Counted from the first letter of the stretch, positions 26,980-33,908 are shown. The stretch: DNA of 33,993 nucleotides from Candidatus Saccharimonadota bacterium (GCA_020428425.1 JAGQMX010000006.1:1-33993); one strand, 5' to 3'. The notes: a model not told the origin generated them from the sequence alone. Numbers and translations: made by a program.

Positions 26980-27600
26980 ATGGCACGAGATACACAATCT
27001 ATAGTAAAAATGAGCCGTCGTGAAGGTTACGCCCTCCACCCTAAGGCCCATAAAGCGCTAGTAAAGCGAACTAACAAACCAGGTGCTCAAGGCGGCATGA
27101 TGTCTAGGAACAAACCTAGTCAATATAGCCTACAGCTAAGAGAAAAACAGAAAGTTAAGCGACTTTATGGTTTACTAGAAAAACAATTCTCTCGTCTTAT
27201 GGCCGAAGCCTCACGTAAAACTGGTCAATCTGGAGCAATCTTACTCCAACTACTTGAACGAAGATTAGATAATGTTATATACCGCAGTGGCCTAGCTGTA
27301 AGTAGACGAGCTGCCCGGCAGTTAGTTACCCATGGTCACTTCATGCTAAATGATCACCGAGTTGATGTTCCTTCAATAAGAGTAAAAGTTGGCGATGAAA
27401 TTGTACTTCGCGATAAAGCTAAGAAGAATGAATATTTCAAGAATATAGATGACGTTAGCCCAGCAGCCACAGACACTGTCCCTGCTTGGTTAAAAGTTGA
27501 CCGAAAGAAATTCAAAGTAACCGTTACAAATACCCCATCACGTGATGATGCTGAACCAGATATCAACGAACAATTAATAGTAGAATATTATTCACGCTAG
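26980..27600 (+). CDS. rpsD: 30S ribosomal protein S4, zinc-independent form (uS4)
   Basis: A 206-residue S4, one of the two proteins that start 30S assembly. The S4 RNA-binding domain includes LLERRLDNVIYRSGLA and ARQLVTHGHFMLND, with the C-terminal NEQLIVEYYSR. The N-terminus (MARDTQSIVKMSRREGYAL) lacks the cysteines of zinc-binding S4, as in E. coli. In E. coli S4 represses the alpha operon. It stops at TAG. Confidence 0.98.
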   Translation: MARDTQSIVKMSRREGYALHPKAHKALVKRTNKPGAQGGMMSRNKPSQYSLQLREKQKVKRLYGLLEKQFSRLMAEASRKTGQSGAILLQLLERRLDNVIYRSGLAVSRRAARQLVTHGHFMLNDHRVDVPSIRVKVGDEIVLRDKAKKNEYFKNIDDVSPAATDTVPAWLKVDRKKFKVTVTNTPSRDDAEPDINEQLIVEYYSR

Positions 27601-27614
27601 GAGGCGATAAATAT

Positions 27615-28556
27615 ATGTCAAAAATGATTCACACCCCAGGTCTCGTAAACATCGACGATCATAAGGATAATTCAGCAACCTTTACCATTGAACCACTTCA
27701 CACTGGCTACGGTATGACCCTAGGTAACTCCCTACGGAGAGTTCTACTATCTAGTATTGCAGGTGCAGCAATTACTTCTTTTAAGATTGAAGGTGCTACT
27801 CATGAATTCACCACTGTTAAAGGTGTAAAAGAAGATATCGTAGATATCATGCTAGCACTTCGTGGTGTTCGCTTCCGAGTATTTAGTAGTGAACCGCAAA
27901 CACTTAGACTGACTAAGACTAGCAAGGGTAAAGTTACAGCTAAAGACATCGAAGGTAACTCTGATGTTGAAATTGTAAATCCAAAACATCAAATCGCTAC
28001 AATCGACGATGACAAAACTAAGCTAGTTATCGATATAGAAGTAGAAACTGGTAGAGGCTACCGAACTATTGACGAATCAGGTCAGAAAAAGAAAAGTGAT
28101 ATGATCGCTCTTGACGCTGTGTTTAGCCCCGTCAGCCGAGTACGCTATAAAGTTGAGAACACTCGTGTTGGACAAATGACCGACCTAGATAAATTACATA
28201 TTACTATAGACACCGATGGTTCTATTACTCCACGAGACGCCTTTGAAGAAGCAGCAGCTATATTAGTAAACCAATATACTGCCTTAGCCGGTCAAACTAA
28301 GGTAGAAGTTATCGCTCCTACTCCAGTAAAAACTGCTGAAGAAGTAGCTGCCGAAAATGATGAGCCAGCTGAGCTAATGACTTCTATTGAAGATCTGAAC
28401 TTGTCAGCTCGGACTACAAATGCCCTAGTTAATAACGAAATTCATACCCTAAAAGACCTATTCGATCTTAATGATGCAGAACTGCGTGACCTAAAAGGTT
28501 TTGGTAGCAAAGCCCTAGACGAAGTTAAAGATAAAATGGCGGAGTTGGAGCTATAA
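27615..28556 (+). CDS. rpoA: DNA-directed RNA polymerase subunit alpha
   Basis: A 313-residue alpha subunit, normal length. The N-terminal domain that dimerises and assembles the polymerase includes GYGMTLGNSLRRVLLSSI. After a linker of Glu-rich residues (about 232-252) comes an intact C-terminal domain (SIEDLNLSARTTNALVNN, LRDLKGFGSKALDEVK) that retains the Arg used to contact UP-element DNA in E. coli. AGGAGG ten bases before the ATG is the best Shine-Dalgarno in the window. All three core subunits are thus encoded within 28 kb. Confidence 0.98.
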   Translation: MSKMIHTPGLVNIDDHKDNSATFTIEPLHTGYGMTLGNSLRRVLLSSIAGAAITSFKIEGATHEFTTVKGVKEDIVDIMLALRGVRFRVFSSEPQTLRLTKTSKGKVTAKDIEGNSDVEIVNPKHQIATIDDDKTKLVIDIEVETGRGYRTIDESGQKKKSDMIALDAVFSPVSRVRYKVENTRVGQMTDLDKLHITIDTDGSITPRDAFEEAAAILVNQYTALAGQTKVEVIAPTPVKTAEEVAAENDEPAELMTSIEDLNLSARTTNALVNNEIHTLKDLFDLNDAELRDLKGFGSKALDEVKDKMAELEL

Positions 28557-29021
28557 ATGCATCGTCACGGATATAAAGGTCGTAAATTTGGAAGAGAAAC
28601 TGATCAGCGATCAGCTCTGATTAAGAGTCTAGCCGAGTCTTTAGTGCGAGATGGCTCGATCAAGACTACAATTTCAAAAGCCAAAGAACTTGTGCCTTAT
28701 ATGGAAAAATTAATCACCAAAGCGAAAGTTGGCGACCTACATAATAGACGCCAGGTTATTAACGGCCTACAAACTATAGAAAGTGCTCATAAACTAGTAG
28801 ACGATATGACCCCCAAAATGAGCGGCCGGACAAGTGGACACTTAAGAATTACAAAACTAGAAAATCGACGTGGAGACAATACCCTAATGGCTCAAGTTTC
28901 TTTTGTTGATGATCTAAAAGAAGCACCAGTAGCTAAAGATCAATCTAAGGCAAAATCAACTGTGTCTAAGTCGAAAGCCAAGACCTCGTCCAAAAAACCG
29001 GCAGCCAAGGAGACTAAATAA
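28557..29021 (+). CDS. rplQ: 50S ribosomal protein L17 (bL17)
   Basis: A 154-residue L17 near the exit tunnel. MHRHGYKGRKFGRETDQR and LVRDGSIKTTISKAKEL are diagnostic. The core ends near ALMAQVSFVDD-like residues at about 120, and the last 30 residues are a Lys/Ser/Ala tail (KSTVSKSKAKTSSKKPAAK). It starts directly after the rpoA stop and overlaps rplM by one base. Confidence 0.97.
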   Translation: MHRHGYKGRKFGRETDQRSALIKSLAESLVRDGSIKTTISKAKELVPYMEKLITKAKVGDLHNRRQVINGLQTIESAHKLVDDMTPKMSGRTSGHLRITKLENRRGDNTLMAQVSFVDDLKEAPVAKDQSKAKSTVSKSKAKTSSKKPAAKETK

Positions 29022-29488
29022 TGAATTCAAAAACATATAGCGCAAAACCAACCGACGTAGTACGCAAGTGGTACATAGTAGATGCTTCTAAAGCGCCTAT
29101 GGGAAGAGTTGCTACTGAAGTTGCTACTCTACTTACCGGAAAAGGTAAACCAATGTATACCGCCCACATCGACTGTGGTGACTATGTCATTATCACCAAC
29201 ACCGACAAATTAGTAGCGACTGGAAATAAATTAGACGGCAAGATCTATTACAAGCATAGTAAATATCCAGGTGGTCTTAAATCTGCAACTTTAAAAGAAC
29301 AAATGGAGAAAGACTCTACAAGAGTATTATTCAAGGCTGTCCGAGGCATGCTACCAGTAAATAAACTTCGTGCCGATAGACTGATGCGACTTAAGTTGTA
29401 TCCTGGTAGTGAGCACAATCATAATGCCCAGGCTCCTGTCGAGTACAAACTAACTCACGTTAAAGATCTAAGCAAGGAGACTAAATAA
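29021..29488 (+). CDS. rplM: 50S ribosomal protein L13 (uL13)
   Basis: A 155-residue L13, an early large-subunit assembly protein. RKWYIVDASKAPMGRVATEVA, YTAHIDCGDYVIITNTDKL (landmarks) and the AVRGMLPVNKLRADRLMRLK block are typical, with the C-terminal YPGSEHNHNAQAP. In many bacteria rplM and rpsI form an autoregulated pair; here they are appended to the alpha operon. Confidence 0.98.
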   Translation: MNSKTYSAKPTDVVRKWYIVDASKAPMGRVATEVATLLTGKGKPMYTAHIDCGDYVIITNTDKLVATGNKLDGKIYYKHSKYPGGLKSATLKEQMEKDSTRVLFKAVRGMLPVNKLRADRLMRLKLYPGSEHNHNAQAPVEYKLTHVKDLSKETK

Positions 29489-29895
29489 TGGCTACAACTA
29501 AACCAAAGAATTACTTCTACGCCTTAGGCCGACGCAAAAGCGTTACTGCCCGTGCACGGCTAATGACTGGAAAAGGTTCGATAACTATTAACTCCAAGCC
29601 AGCTGAAGAATATTTTGCAAACAGCACCCAATTACTATACGAAATTAACCAGCCATTCAACGTATTAGAACAAAATGGCAAATACGACGTGACAGTTGTT
29701 GTTTCTGGTGGTGGTATGAGCGGACAAGCTATCGCTATCCGACTTGCTATCTCCAAGGCCCTAGTCCTTATAAACGAAGACTTCAAGCAAACACTGCGCC
29801 GCGCCGATCTACTTGGCCGTGACCCCAGAGAGAAAGAACGTAAGAAATACGGTCTTAAGGGTGCTCGAAAACAACGACAATTCACCAAGCGTTAA
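29488..29895 (+). CDS. rpsI: 30S ribosomal protein S9 (uS9)
   Basis: A 135-residue S9 whose C-terminal tail touches P-site tRNA. FYALGRRKSVTARARL, the VVSGGGMSGQAIAIRLAISKAL core and the closing GLKGARKQRQFTKR, with the invariant final Lys-Arg, are clear. Last ribosomal gene of the operon. A hydrophobic reading frame overlaps its 3' end in another frame. Confidence 0.98.
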   Translation: MATTKPKNYFYALGRRKSVTARARLMTGKGSITINSKPAEEYFANSTQLLYEINQPFNVLEQNGKYDVTVVVSGGGMSGQAIAIRLAISKALVLINEDFKQTLRRADLLGRDPREKERKKYGLKGARKQRQFTKR

Positions 29896-30079
29896 ACAAA
29901 ACTCACTAGTAGTTGCAATAACTATCTTTTCTGTCGGTCTGTTATCTTTAACAAACTTTCATTTGTTAGGCATAATTCTAATTGCAGGGACGAGCATATA
30001 TGTATACAGACACTATGGCTATTTGAGAGTCCTACTCCATAACGCCATAATTATCGGTCTACTATTGGCAATCCACTAA
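29813..30079 (+). CDS. Possible small membrane protein overlapping rpsI
   Basis: An 88-codon frame with a TTG start inside rpsI; GTG at 29819 or 29861 are alternative starts. The part beyond rpsI is strikingly hydrophobic: SLVVAITIFSVGLLSLTNF, HLLGIILIAGTSIYV and LHNAIIIGLLLAI would make two or three membrane spans. No Shine-Dalgarno or promoter is visible, and the first 27 codons read rpsI DNA in another frame, so the true N-terminus is unclear. It may be translated by coupling to rpsI termination, or be a fortuitous frame in AT-rich DNA. No family recognised. Confidence 0.35.
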   Translation: MAVTPERKNVRNTVLRVLENNDNSPSVKQNSLVVAITIFSVGLLSLTNFHLLGIILIAGTSIYVYRHYGYLRVLLHNAIIIGLLLAIH

Positions 30080-30093
30080 AAACATGGTACCTT
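30065..30093 (+). promoter_or_regulatory. Promoter of the trp leader
   Basis: TTGGCA (30065-30070), 17 bases, then TACCTT (30088-30093) preceded by TGG as an extended -10. Exactly 7 bases follow to an ATG at 30101, so the transcript probably starts on the leader peptide's first codon, like the other leaderless genes here. Confidence 0.6.
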
Positions 30094-30100
30094 CTTATTG

Positions 30101-30169
30101 ATGAGTAAAGTAATGACCAACAATATATATTGGTTTACCGGCCAATCTTGGACGGTTTATTTAGCTTAG
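30101..30169 (+). CDS. Putative Trp-codon leader peptide
   Basis: A 22-codon reading frame, ATG to TAG. It begins MSKVMTNN and carries Trp at codons 11 (TGG, 30131-30133) and 17 (TGG, 30149-30151), about 9% Trp. The second Trp codon lies within the left arm of an antiterminator stem, and the stop codon lies about 25 bases before the shared arm. The arrangement, with trpS downstream, is that of a ribosome-monitored attenuator. An alternative in-frame ATG is at 30113. The predicted mRNA is leaderless. No homology is claimed; the evidence is codon content, position and the RNA structures. Confidence 0.6.
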   Translation: MSKVMTNNIYWFTGQSWTVYLA

Positions 30170-30216
30170 CTAATAATCTTGCATCAGCAGTCAACCGTCC
30201 AACTGGGCGGTTTTTT
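30148..30216 (+). promoter_or_regulatory. Attenuator: competing antiterminator and terminator hairpins
   Basis: TTGGACGGTT (30148-30157) is a perfect 10-base complement of AACCGTCCAA (30193-30202), the antiterminator. AACCGTCC (30193-30200) alternatively pairs with GGGCGGTT (30205-30212) over a 4-base loop, followed by TTTT, giving an intrinsic terminator with one U-G pair. A small hairpin TTAGC/GCTAA (30161-30173) sits between. A ribosome that finishes the leader peptide would cover the first arm and allow termination. One paused at Trp codon 11 would leave it free and allow read-through. No T-box, TPP or other known riboswitch motif is seen. Confidence 0.7.
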
Positions 30217-30243
30217 AATTTACTAAATAATGGAAGAATAAAT

Positions 30244-30438
30244 ATGGAACTATCACAATCAAAAGCACAAGAAATATTAAAGACTAATAAGATCGCAGTA
30301 TCACCGGAAGATTTTAGGTCATCGGTAGAAATTGCTACACAATTTGTGCTCACTGGGCAAGTAGCAATTAATCCGCTAGAGGAGCAACGAACAGAAAATA
30401 TAGATGATATAAATATTATCGATCAAAACATTCAATAA
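30244..30438 (+). CDS. Hypothetical 64-residue protein upstream of trpS
   Basis: Not recognised. GGAAG lies 7 bases before the ATG. The protein opens MELSQSKAQEILKTNKI and continues SPEDFRSSVEIATQFVLTGQVAINPLE, so a compact helical domain, then an acidic Asn/Asp/Ile-rich tail. No Cys, Trp, signal or membrane segment. It is the first gene after the attenuator and therefore its most direct target. The frame stays open upstream to 30130, but that would run through the terminator hairpin, so the short form is preferred. Absence of Trp fits expression during Trp shortage, though 64 residues often lack Trp by chance. Confidence 0.7.
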   Translation: MELSQSKAQEILKTNKIAVSPEDFRSSVEIATQFVLTGQVAINPLEEQRTENIDDINIIDQNIQ

Positions 30439-30445
30439 AATAACG

Positions 30446-30451
30446 TATAAT
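30446..30451 (+). promoter_or_regulatory. Possible -10 box directly before trpS
   Basis: A perfect TATAAT ends 9 bases before the trpS ATG, with no Shine-Dalgarno and no clear -35. If used, it would give a nearly leaderless trpS mRNA independent of the attenuator. Confidence 0.45.
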
Positions 30452-30460
30452 AGAATCAAT

Positions 30461-31489
30461 ATGAGTAAACCAGTAATATTAACTGGCCTACGGGCTAACA
30501 ACGATTTGCACCTCGGTAACTACCTGGGGGCCTTGCTTCCTATTGTCGAAATGCAGAAGAAACATGCTGGGGAATTCCAGATAAACTTATTCGTACCTGA
30601 TCTTCATAGCTTCACCACACCAATTGACCATTCAAAATTATACGAACAATCGCTAAACAATATCAGGCTATTCATTGCCGCCGGATTAAACATCAAAGAC
30701 GAAAATACTTTTGTCTATCGGCAAAGTTTTATTCCAGCACATAGTGAACTAACTGTTATCCTAAACTCCTTCACTTACATCGGTGAGCTTAAGCGAATGA
30801 CTCAATTCAAAGAAAAAGGTGAAGGTCAGCAAAGTAGCGTTTCAGCTGGACTTTTTGACTATCCAGTCCTAATGGCCGCCGACATCCTACTGTATGGTGC
30901 AAAATATGTGCCAGTTGGAGCTGATCAAACTCAACACGTTGAGTTAGCTAGAGATATTGCTGAAAGGTTTAATAACAAGTTCGGAGATATATTTATATTA
31001 CCAGAAGCCGAGAAACAACAGATAGCCTTCACCGAGTCAGTCGATAGGCTAAGAATTAGAGACTTGCTCCATCCTGAGAAGAAAATGAGCAAGTCCGACG
31101 AAACCGGCAAGGGCGTCATATTCTTAAACGATAGCCCGGAAGTAGCTACCAAAAAGATTATGTCGGCCACAACCGATAGTTTTGGTGAAATTAAGTATGA
31201 CCGCAAGGAACGCCCAGGCATCAGTAACCTAATGGACATCCTAGCTGCATTGACCAATACACCACTTGATTCCATCAAGCAACAATATGAAGGTAGTACG
31301 ACCTATGGAGATTTTAAAGCTGATGTTGCTAAGTCTGTGGCTAACTTCTTAACTACCTTCCAAGCAAATCTAGCAAGAGTCGACGATGGCCAGACTCTAT
31401 ATAAAATAACTCAATCAGAGAAACAGATGAATGATGTTGCCAACCAAACTTTGTTGAAAGTGCAAAAAGTAGTTGGTCTTAGAGTCTAA
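30461..31489 (+). CDS. trpS: Tryptophanyl-tRNA synthetase
   Basis: A 342-residue class I synthetase that charges tRNA-Trp, normal length (about 330). The HIGH-type motif reads LHLGNYLGAL near residue 17 and the KMSKS loop KKMSKSDETGKG near 208. VGADQTQHVELARDIAERFN is the family signature. There is no ribosome binding site; the gene is either transcribed from a -10 box 9 bases upstream or read through from the attenuator. Its TAA stop is immediately followed by the ATG of the next gene. No tryptophan biosynthesis genes appear here, so charging may depend entirely on imported Trp (inference). Confidence 0.97.
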   Translation: MSKPVILTGLRANNDLHLGNYLGALLPIVEMQKKHAGEFQINLFVPDLHSFTTPIDHSKLYEQSLNNIRLFIAAGLNIKDENTFVYRQSFIPAHSELTVILNSFTYIGELKRMTQFKEKGEGQQSSVSAGLFDYPVLMAADILLYGAKYVPVGADQTQHVELARDIAERFNNKFGDIFILPEAEKQQIAFTESVDRLRIRDLLHPEKKMSKSDETGKGVIFLNDSPEVATKKIMSATTDSFGEIKYDRKERPGISNLMDILAALTNTPLDSIKQQYEGSTTYGDFKADVAKSVANFLTTFQANLARVDDGQTLYKITQSEKQMNDVANQTLLKVQKVVGLRV

Positions 31490-32344
31490 ATGAAGTTTAC
31501 AGCCGGCTCAGATTATACGCGTCTCGATCTTTGTATAGCTGACAAAGTAGATAATCTTAGCAGGTCTTTTATAACTGCACTATGTGACCAAGGAAAAGTC
31601 CAAATAAATAGTAAAACGATATATAAACCTTCCGTTAAGATCAGAGCAGGGGATTCTATTGAAATAGATTACGATTTTGATGCAGTAATAGATATTCCCG
31701 AAATTCAGTTAGATATTATTTACCAGGATGATGATTGTTTAGTAGTTGTGAAGCCCGAAGGAATACTAACCCACAGCAAAGGCCGGTTCAACCCGGAGGC
31801 TACAGTTTCAAGTTTTATACGTAAATATACAACTGGTATGCAGGATAATCGAGGTGGGATTGTTCATCGCTTAGACCGAGTAACATCTGGATTGCTTATT
31901 TGCGCCAAACACCAACAAGCAATGGATTGGCTGCAAAAACAATTTGCTGAACGTAAAGTTAAAAAGATATATATGGCAGTAGTTAGTGGGACACCTGCCG
32001 AAGCTGAAGCACTAATCGACATGCCTATTGAGAGGAATCCAAAAAAACCGCAAACATTCCGAGTTGGTCCAAATGGAAAGCCGGCCAAAACCTCATACAA
32101 AGTTCTTACCAGCAATAACAGTTATTCACTAGTTGAATTATATCCAGAGACTGGTCGAACTCATCAACTTCGAGTCCATCTTGCCCAAATCGGACACCCT
32201 ATACTTGGAGATGTTCTGTATGGTGGTAAGCCTGCCGAGCGGACCTATCTACATGCCAAATCTCTAGAATTAACTTTATTAAACAAACAAAAAAAGAAAT
32301 TCGAAGCTCCAATGCCAGAGGCTTTTAATAATAAGGTTAAATAA
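31490..32344 (+). CDS. RluA-family pseudouridine synthase
   Basis: 284 residues. An S4-like RNA-binding domain (about 10-60, SRSFITALCDQGKVQINSK) is followed by the RluA catalytic domain with GIVHRLDRVTSGLLICAK near 122, where the Asp of HRLDR is the nucleophile. TGRTHQLRVHLAQIGHPILGD further on is the second signature. These enzymes convert uridines of 23S rRNA or tRNA to pseudouridine. The S4 domain favours an RluD- or RluC-like 23S role, but the exact site cannot be told. It starts directly at the trpS stop, so is probably co-transcribed. Confidence 0.93.
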   Translation: MKFTAGSDYTRLDLCIADKVDNLSRSFITALCDQGKVQINSKTIYKPSVKIRAGDSIEIDYDFDAVIDIPEIQLDIIYQDDDCLVVVKPEGILTHSKGRFNPEATVSSFIRKYTTGMQDNRGGIVHRLDRVTSGLLICAKHQQAMDWLQKQFAERKVKKIYMAVVSGTPAEAEALIDMPIERNPKKPQTFRVGPNGKPAKTSYKVLTSNNSYSLVELYPETGRTHQLRVHLAQIGHPILGDVLYGGKPAERTYLHAKSLELTLLNKQKKKFEAPMPEAFNNKVK

Positions 32345-32346
32345 AT

Positions 32347-33216
32347 ATGGAGCTGTTACTTCATCCTACTACCAAGCATTCGGTCGACAATATACTAGCT
32401 TCACCGAGTCAAGCAATATTACTACATGCACCAGCTGGCAGCGGTAAGGGTCTAACTGCAAAATATATATCTTCTAGACTATTGAACATTACGTTAGAGC
32501 AAGTAGATAATAGTTCAAAAATTAAAATTTTATCTATCAATCCAGATGGAAAAGAAAAACGATTATCTATAGAAAATATCCGTGAAATTAATGGTTTTCT
32601 TAAACTTAAAACAACCGGAAATTCAAATTACAGGCGAGCTGTTATTGTTGAAGATGCCCAGACTATGGGACATGAAGCCCAAAATGCCTTTCTAAAAACC
32701 CTGGAAGAACCACCAAAAGATACAATAATAATTCTAACCACCACTAACACTGAATTATTGCTGCCAACCATCCAGTCTAGAGTACAGCCATTAGCCATAT
32801 TAGCACCTAGCAAAAAGGCAACTTTAGACTACTTTTCAGTAAAATATACTGTGGCTGAGATAGAAAAAGCTTATCTATTATCTGAGGGAGCTATTGGGCT
32901 AACTACTGCACTTCTAGAAAACCAAACCGATCATCAATTAGTTAAAAATATTGAACTAGCTAAAGATGTATACCGTAAAAACATCTTTGAACGACTAAAT
33001 CTAATAGATAATATAGTTAAAACAATAGATATCTCCAGTTTTCTACTTGCCATGGAACGAGTCAGTCATGTTGCCCTATATAATGCAGTCCAAAAAAAGG
33101 ATAGTTCCACAAAAGCTTGGAACAAACGAGCCAAATTAATCCTCGAGTCTCAGGGATATTTAGCAAATAACCCAAATTCTAAGCTACTTCTTAGTAATCT
33201 ATTTATCAATCTGTAA
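32347..33216 (+). CDS. holB: DNA polymerase III delta-prime-like clamp loader ATPase
   Basis: 289 residues of AAA+ clamp loader type. Walker A is APAGSGKG near residues 29-36, and the Walker B-like AVIVEDAQTMG and QNAFLKTLEEPP follow, the latter being highly typical of DnaX and HolB. The usual SRC arginine-finger motif is IQSRVQPL. The zinc-binding cysteine module of delta-prime and DnaX proteins is absent; that region instead runs through LNITLEQVDNSSK. In the holoenzyme delta-prime helps load the sliding clamp. Two bases separate it from the pseudouridine synthase gene. It could be a divergent DnaX, but it is too short for gamma or tau. Confidence 0.82.
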   Translation: MELLLHPTTKHSVDNILASPSQAILLHAPAGSGKGLTAKYISSRLLNITLEQVDNSSKIKILSINPDGKEKRLSIENIREINGFLKLKTTGNSNYRRAVIVEDAQTMGHEAQNAFLKTLEEPPKDTIIILTTTNTELLLPTIQSRVQPLAILAPSKKATLDYFSVKYTVAEIEKAYLLSEGAIGLTTALLENQTDHQLVKNIELAKDVYRKNIFERLNLIDNIVKTIDISSFLLAMERVSHVALYNAVQKKDSSTKAWNKRAKLILESQGYLANNPNSKLLLSNLFINL

Positions 33217-33241
33217 ACTGTACTTGACTGCATTGTTCCAG

Positions 33242-33247
33242 TATAAT
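33242..33247 (+). promoter_or_regulatory. -10 box of a leaderless promoter
   Basis: A perfect TATAAT ends 7 bases before the ATG at 33255. A TTGACT stands upstream but only 12 bases away, too close to act as its -35. No Shine-Dalgarno is present. Confidence 0.55.
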
Positions 33248-33254
33248 TACTGTA

Positions 33255-33908
33255 ATGTTAGAGCTACTTATTCTTGTAATATTTGGTGCGCTAGTCATAC
33301 GAACCTCTAAGGGTGACGATGATGAGCTCGGCGCCCTCCCCAGGAAGATTACTGACAAGGTTGGAAAACTATGGGACGTTGCCCACCAAGGTATGCGGGA
33401 GAACAGGTTTCTCCGAGCAGAGAAAGCATTATTAACTATTTTGAAAATTGATGTGCGAAATGCAGCAGCATACAATAGATTGGGTATACTTTATGCAAAA
33501 CAGAAAGAGTACAAAGATGCCATCGATTGTTTTGAAATTGCATCTAGTATTGAGTCCACTCCATCCAGCTTGCACAACCTAGGACTAATTTATTACGAAA
33601 CTGAAAACTACGAGAAAGCTGCTATTGCATTTGAGCAAGCATTGAAGCTGGAAGATAAACTAGCTGCCCGCCATATTGCCTACGCAAAAGTTCAAGAGCA
33701 ACTAGGAAATAACAAACTAATGATCAGCGAACTAAAAATAGCTGCAGAGTTAGAGCCAAATAAAGAAACTTACGAACTACTTAAAAAAGCCTACGAACAA
33801 CAAGATATGCAGATTGAAGCTGATGAAATTGAGCAACAACTAAAAAAACTAATAGTTCCTGCTGGCAGACCAAAAAAGGTTGCCCGCCCCAAACGCGTTG
33901 TAATTTAA
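33255..33908 (+). CDS. Membrane-anchored TPR protein
   Basis: 217 residues. A hydrophobic N-terminus (LELLILVIFGALVI, 2-15) looks like a short membrane anchor, followed by a basic and charged linker. From about 50 to 195 there are roughly four tetratricopeptide repeats, for example NAAAYNRLGILYAKQKEYKD, SLHNLGLIYYETENYEKAA and AYAKVQEQLGNNKLM. The C-terminus is very basic (RPKKVARPKR). TPR proteins are scaffolds for protein assembly; no catalytic motif is present and the partner is unknown. The start is set by the -10 box 7 bases upstream. Confidence 0.85.
   Translation: MLELLILVIFGALVIRTSKGDDDELGALPRKITDKVGKLWDVAHQGMRENRFLRAEKALLTILKIDVRNAAAYNRLGILYAKQKEYKDAIDCFEIASSIESTPSSLHNLGLIYYETENYEKAAIAFEQALKLEDKLAARHIAYAKVQEQLGNNKLMISELKIAAELEPNKETYELLKKAYEQQDMQIEADEIEQQLKKLIVPAGRPKKVARPKRVVI

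Noticed and set aside
30090-30216. T-box riboswitch for trpS.
   Set aside because: No T-box bulge consensus (GGUGGNACCGCG type) or Stem I features are present; Trp codons in a short frame explain the structure better.
30130-30243. In-frame extension of the 64-residue gene from a TTG at 30130.
   Set aside because: It runs through the terminator hairpin and the leader peptide region; the ATG at 30244 has a proper Shine-Dalgarno.
33224-33247. TTGACT plus TATAAT as a complete promoter for the TPR gene.
   Set aside because: The spacing is only 12 bases; the -10 alone is kept.
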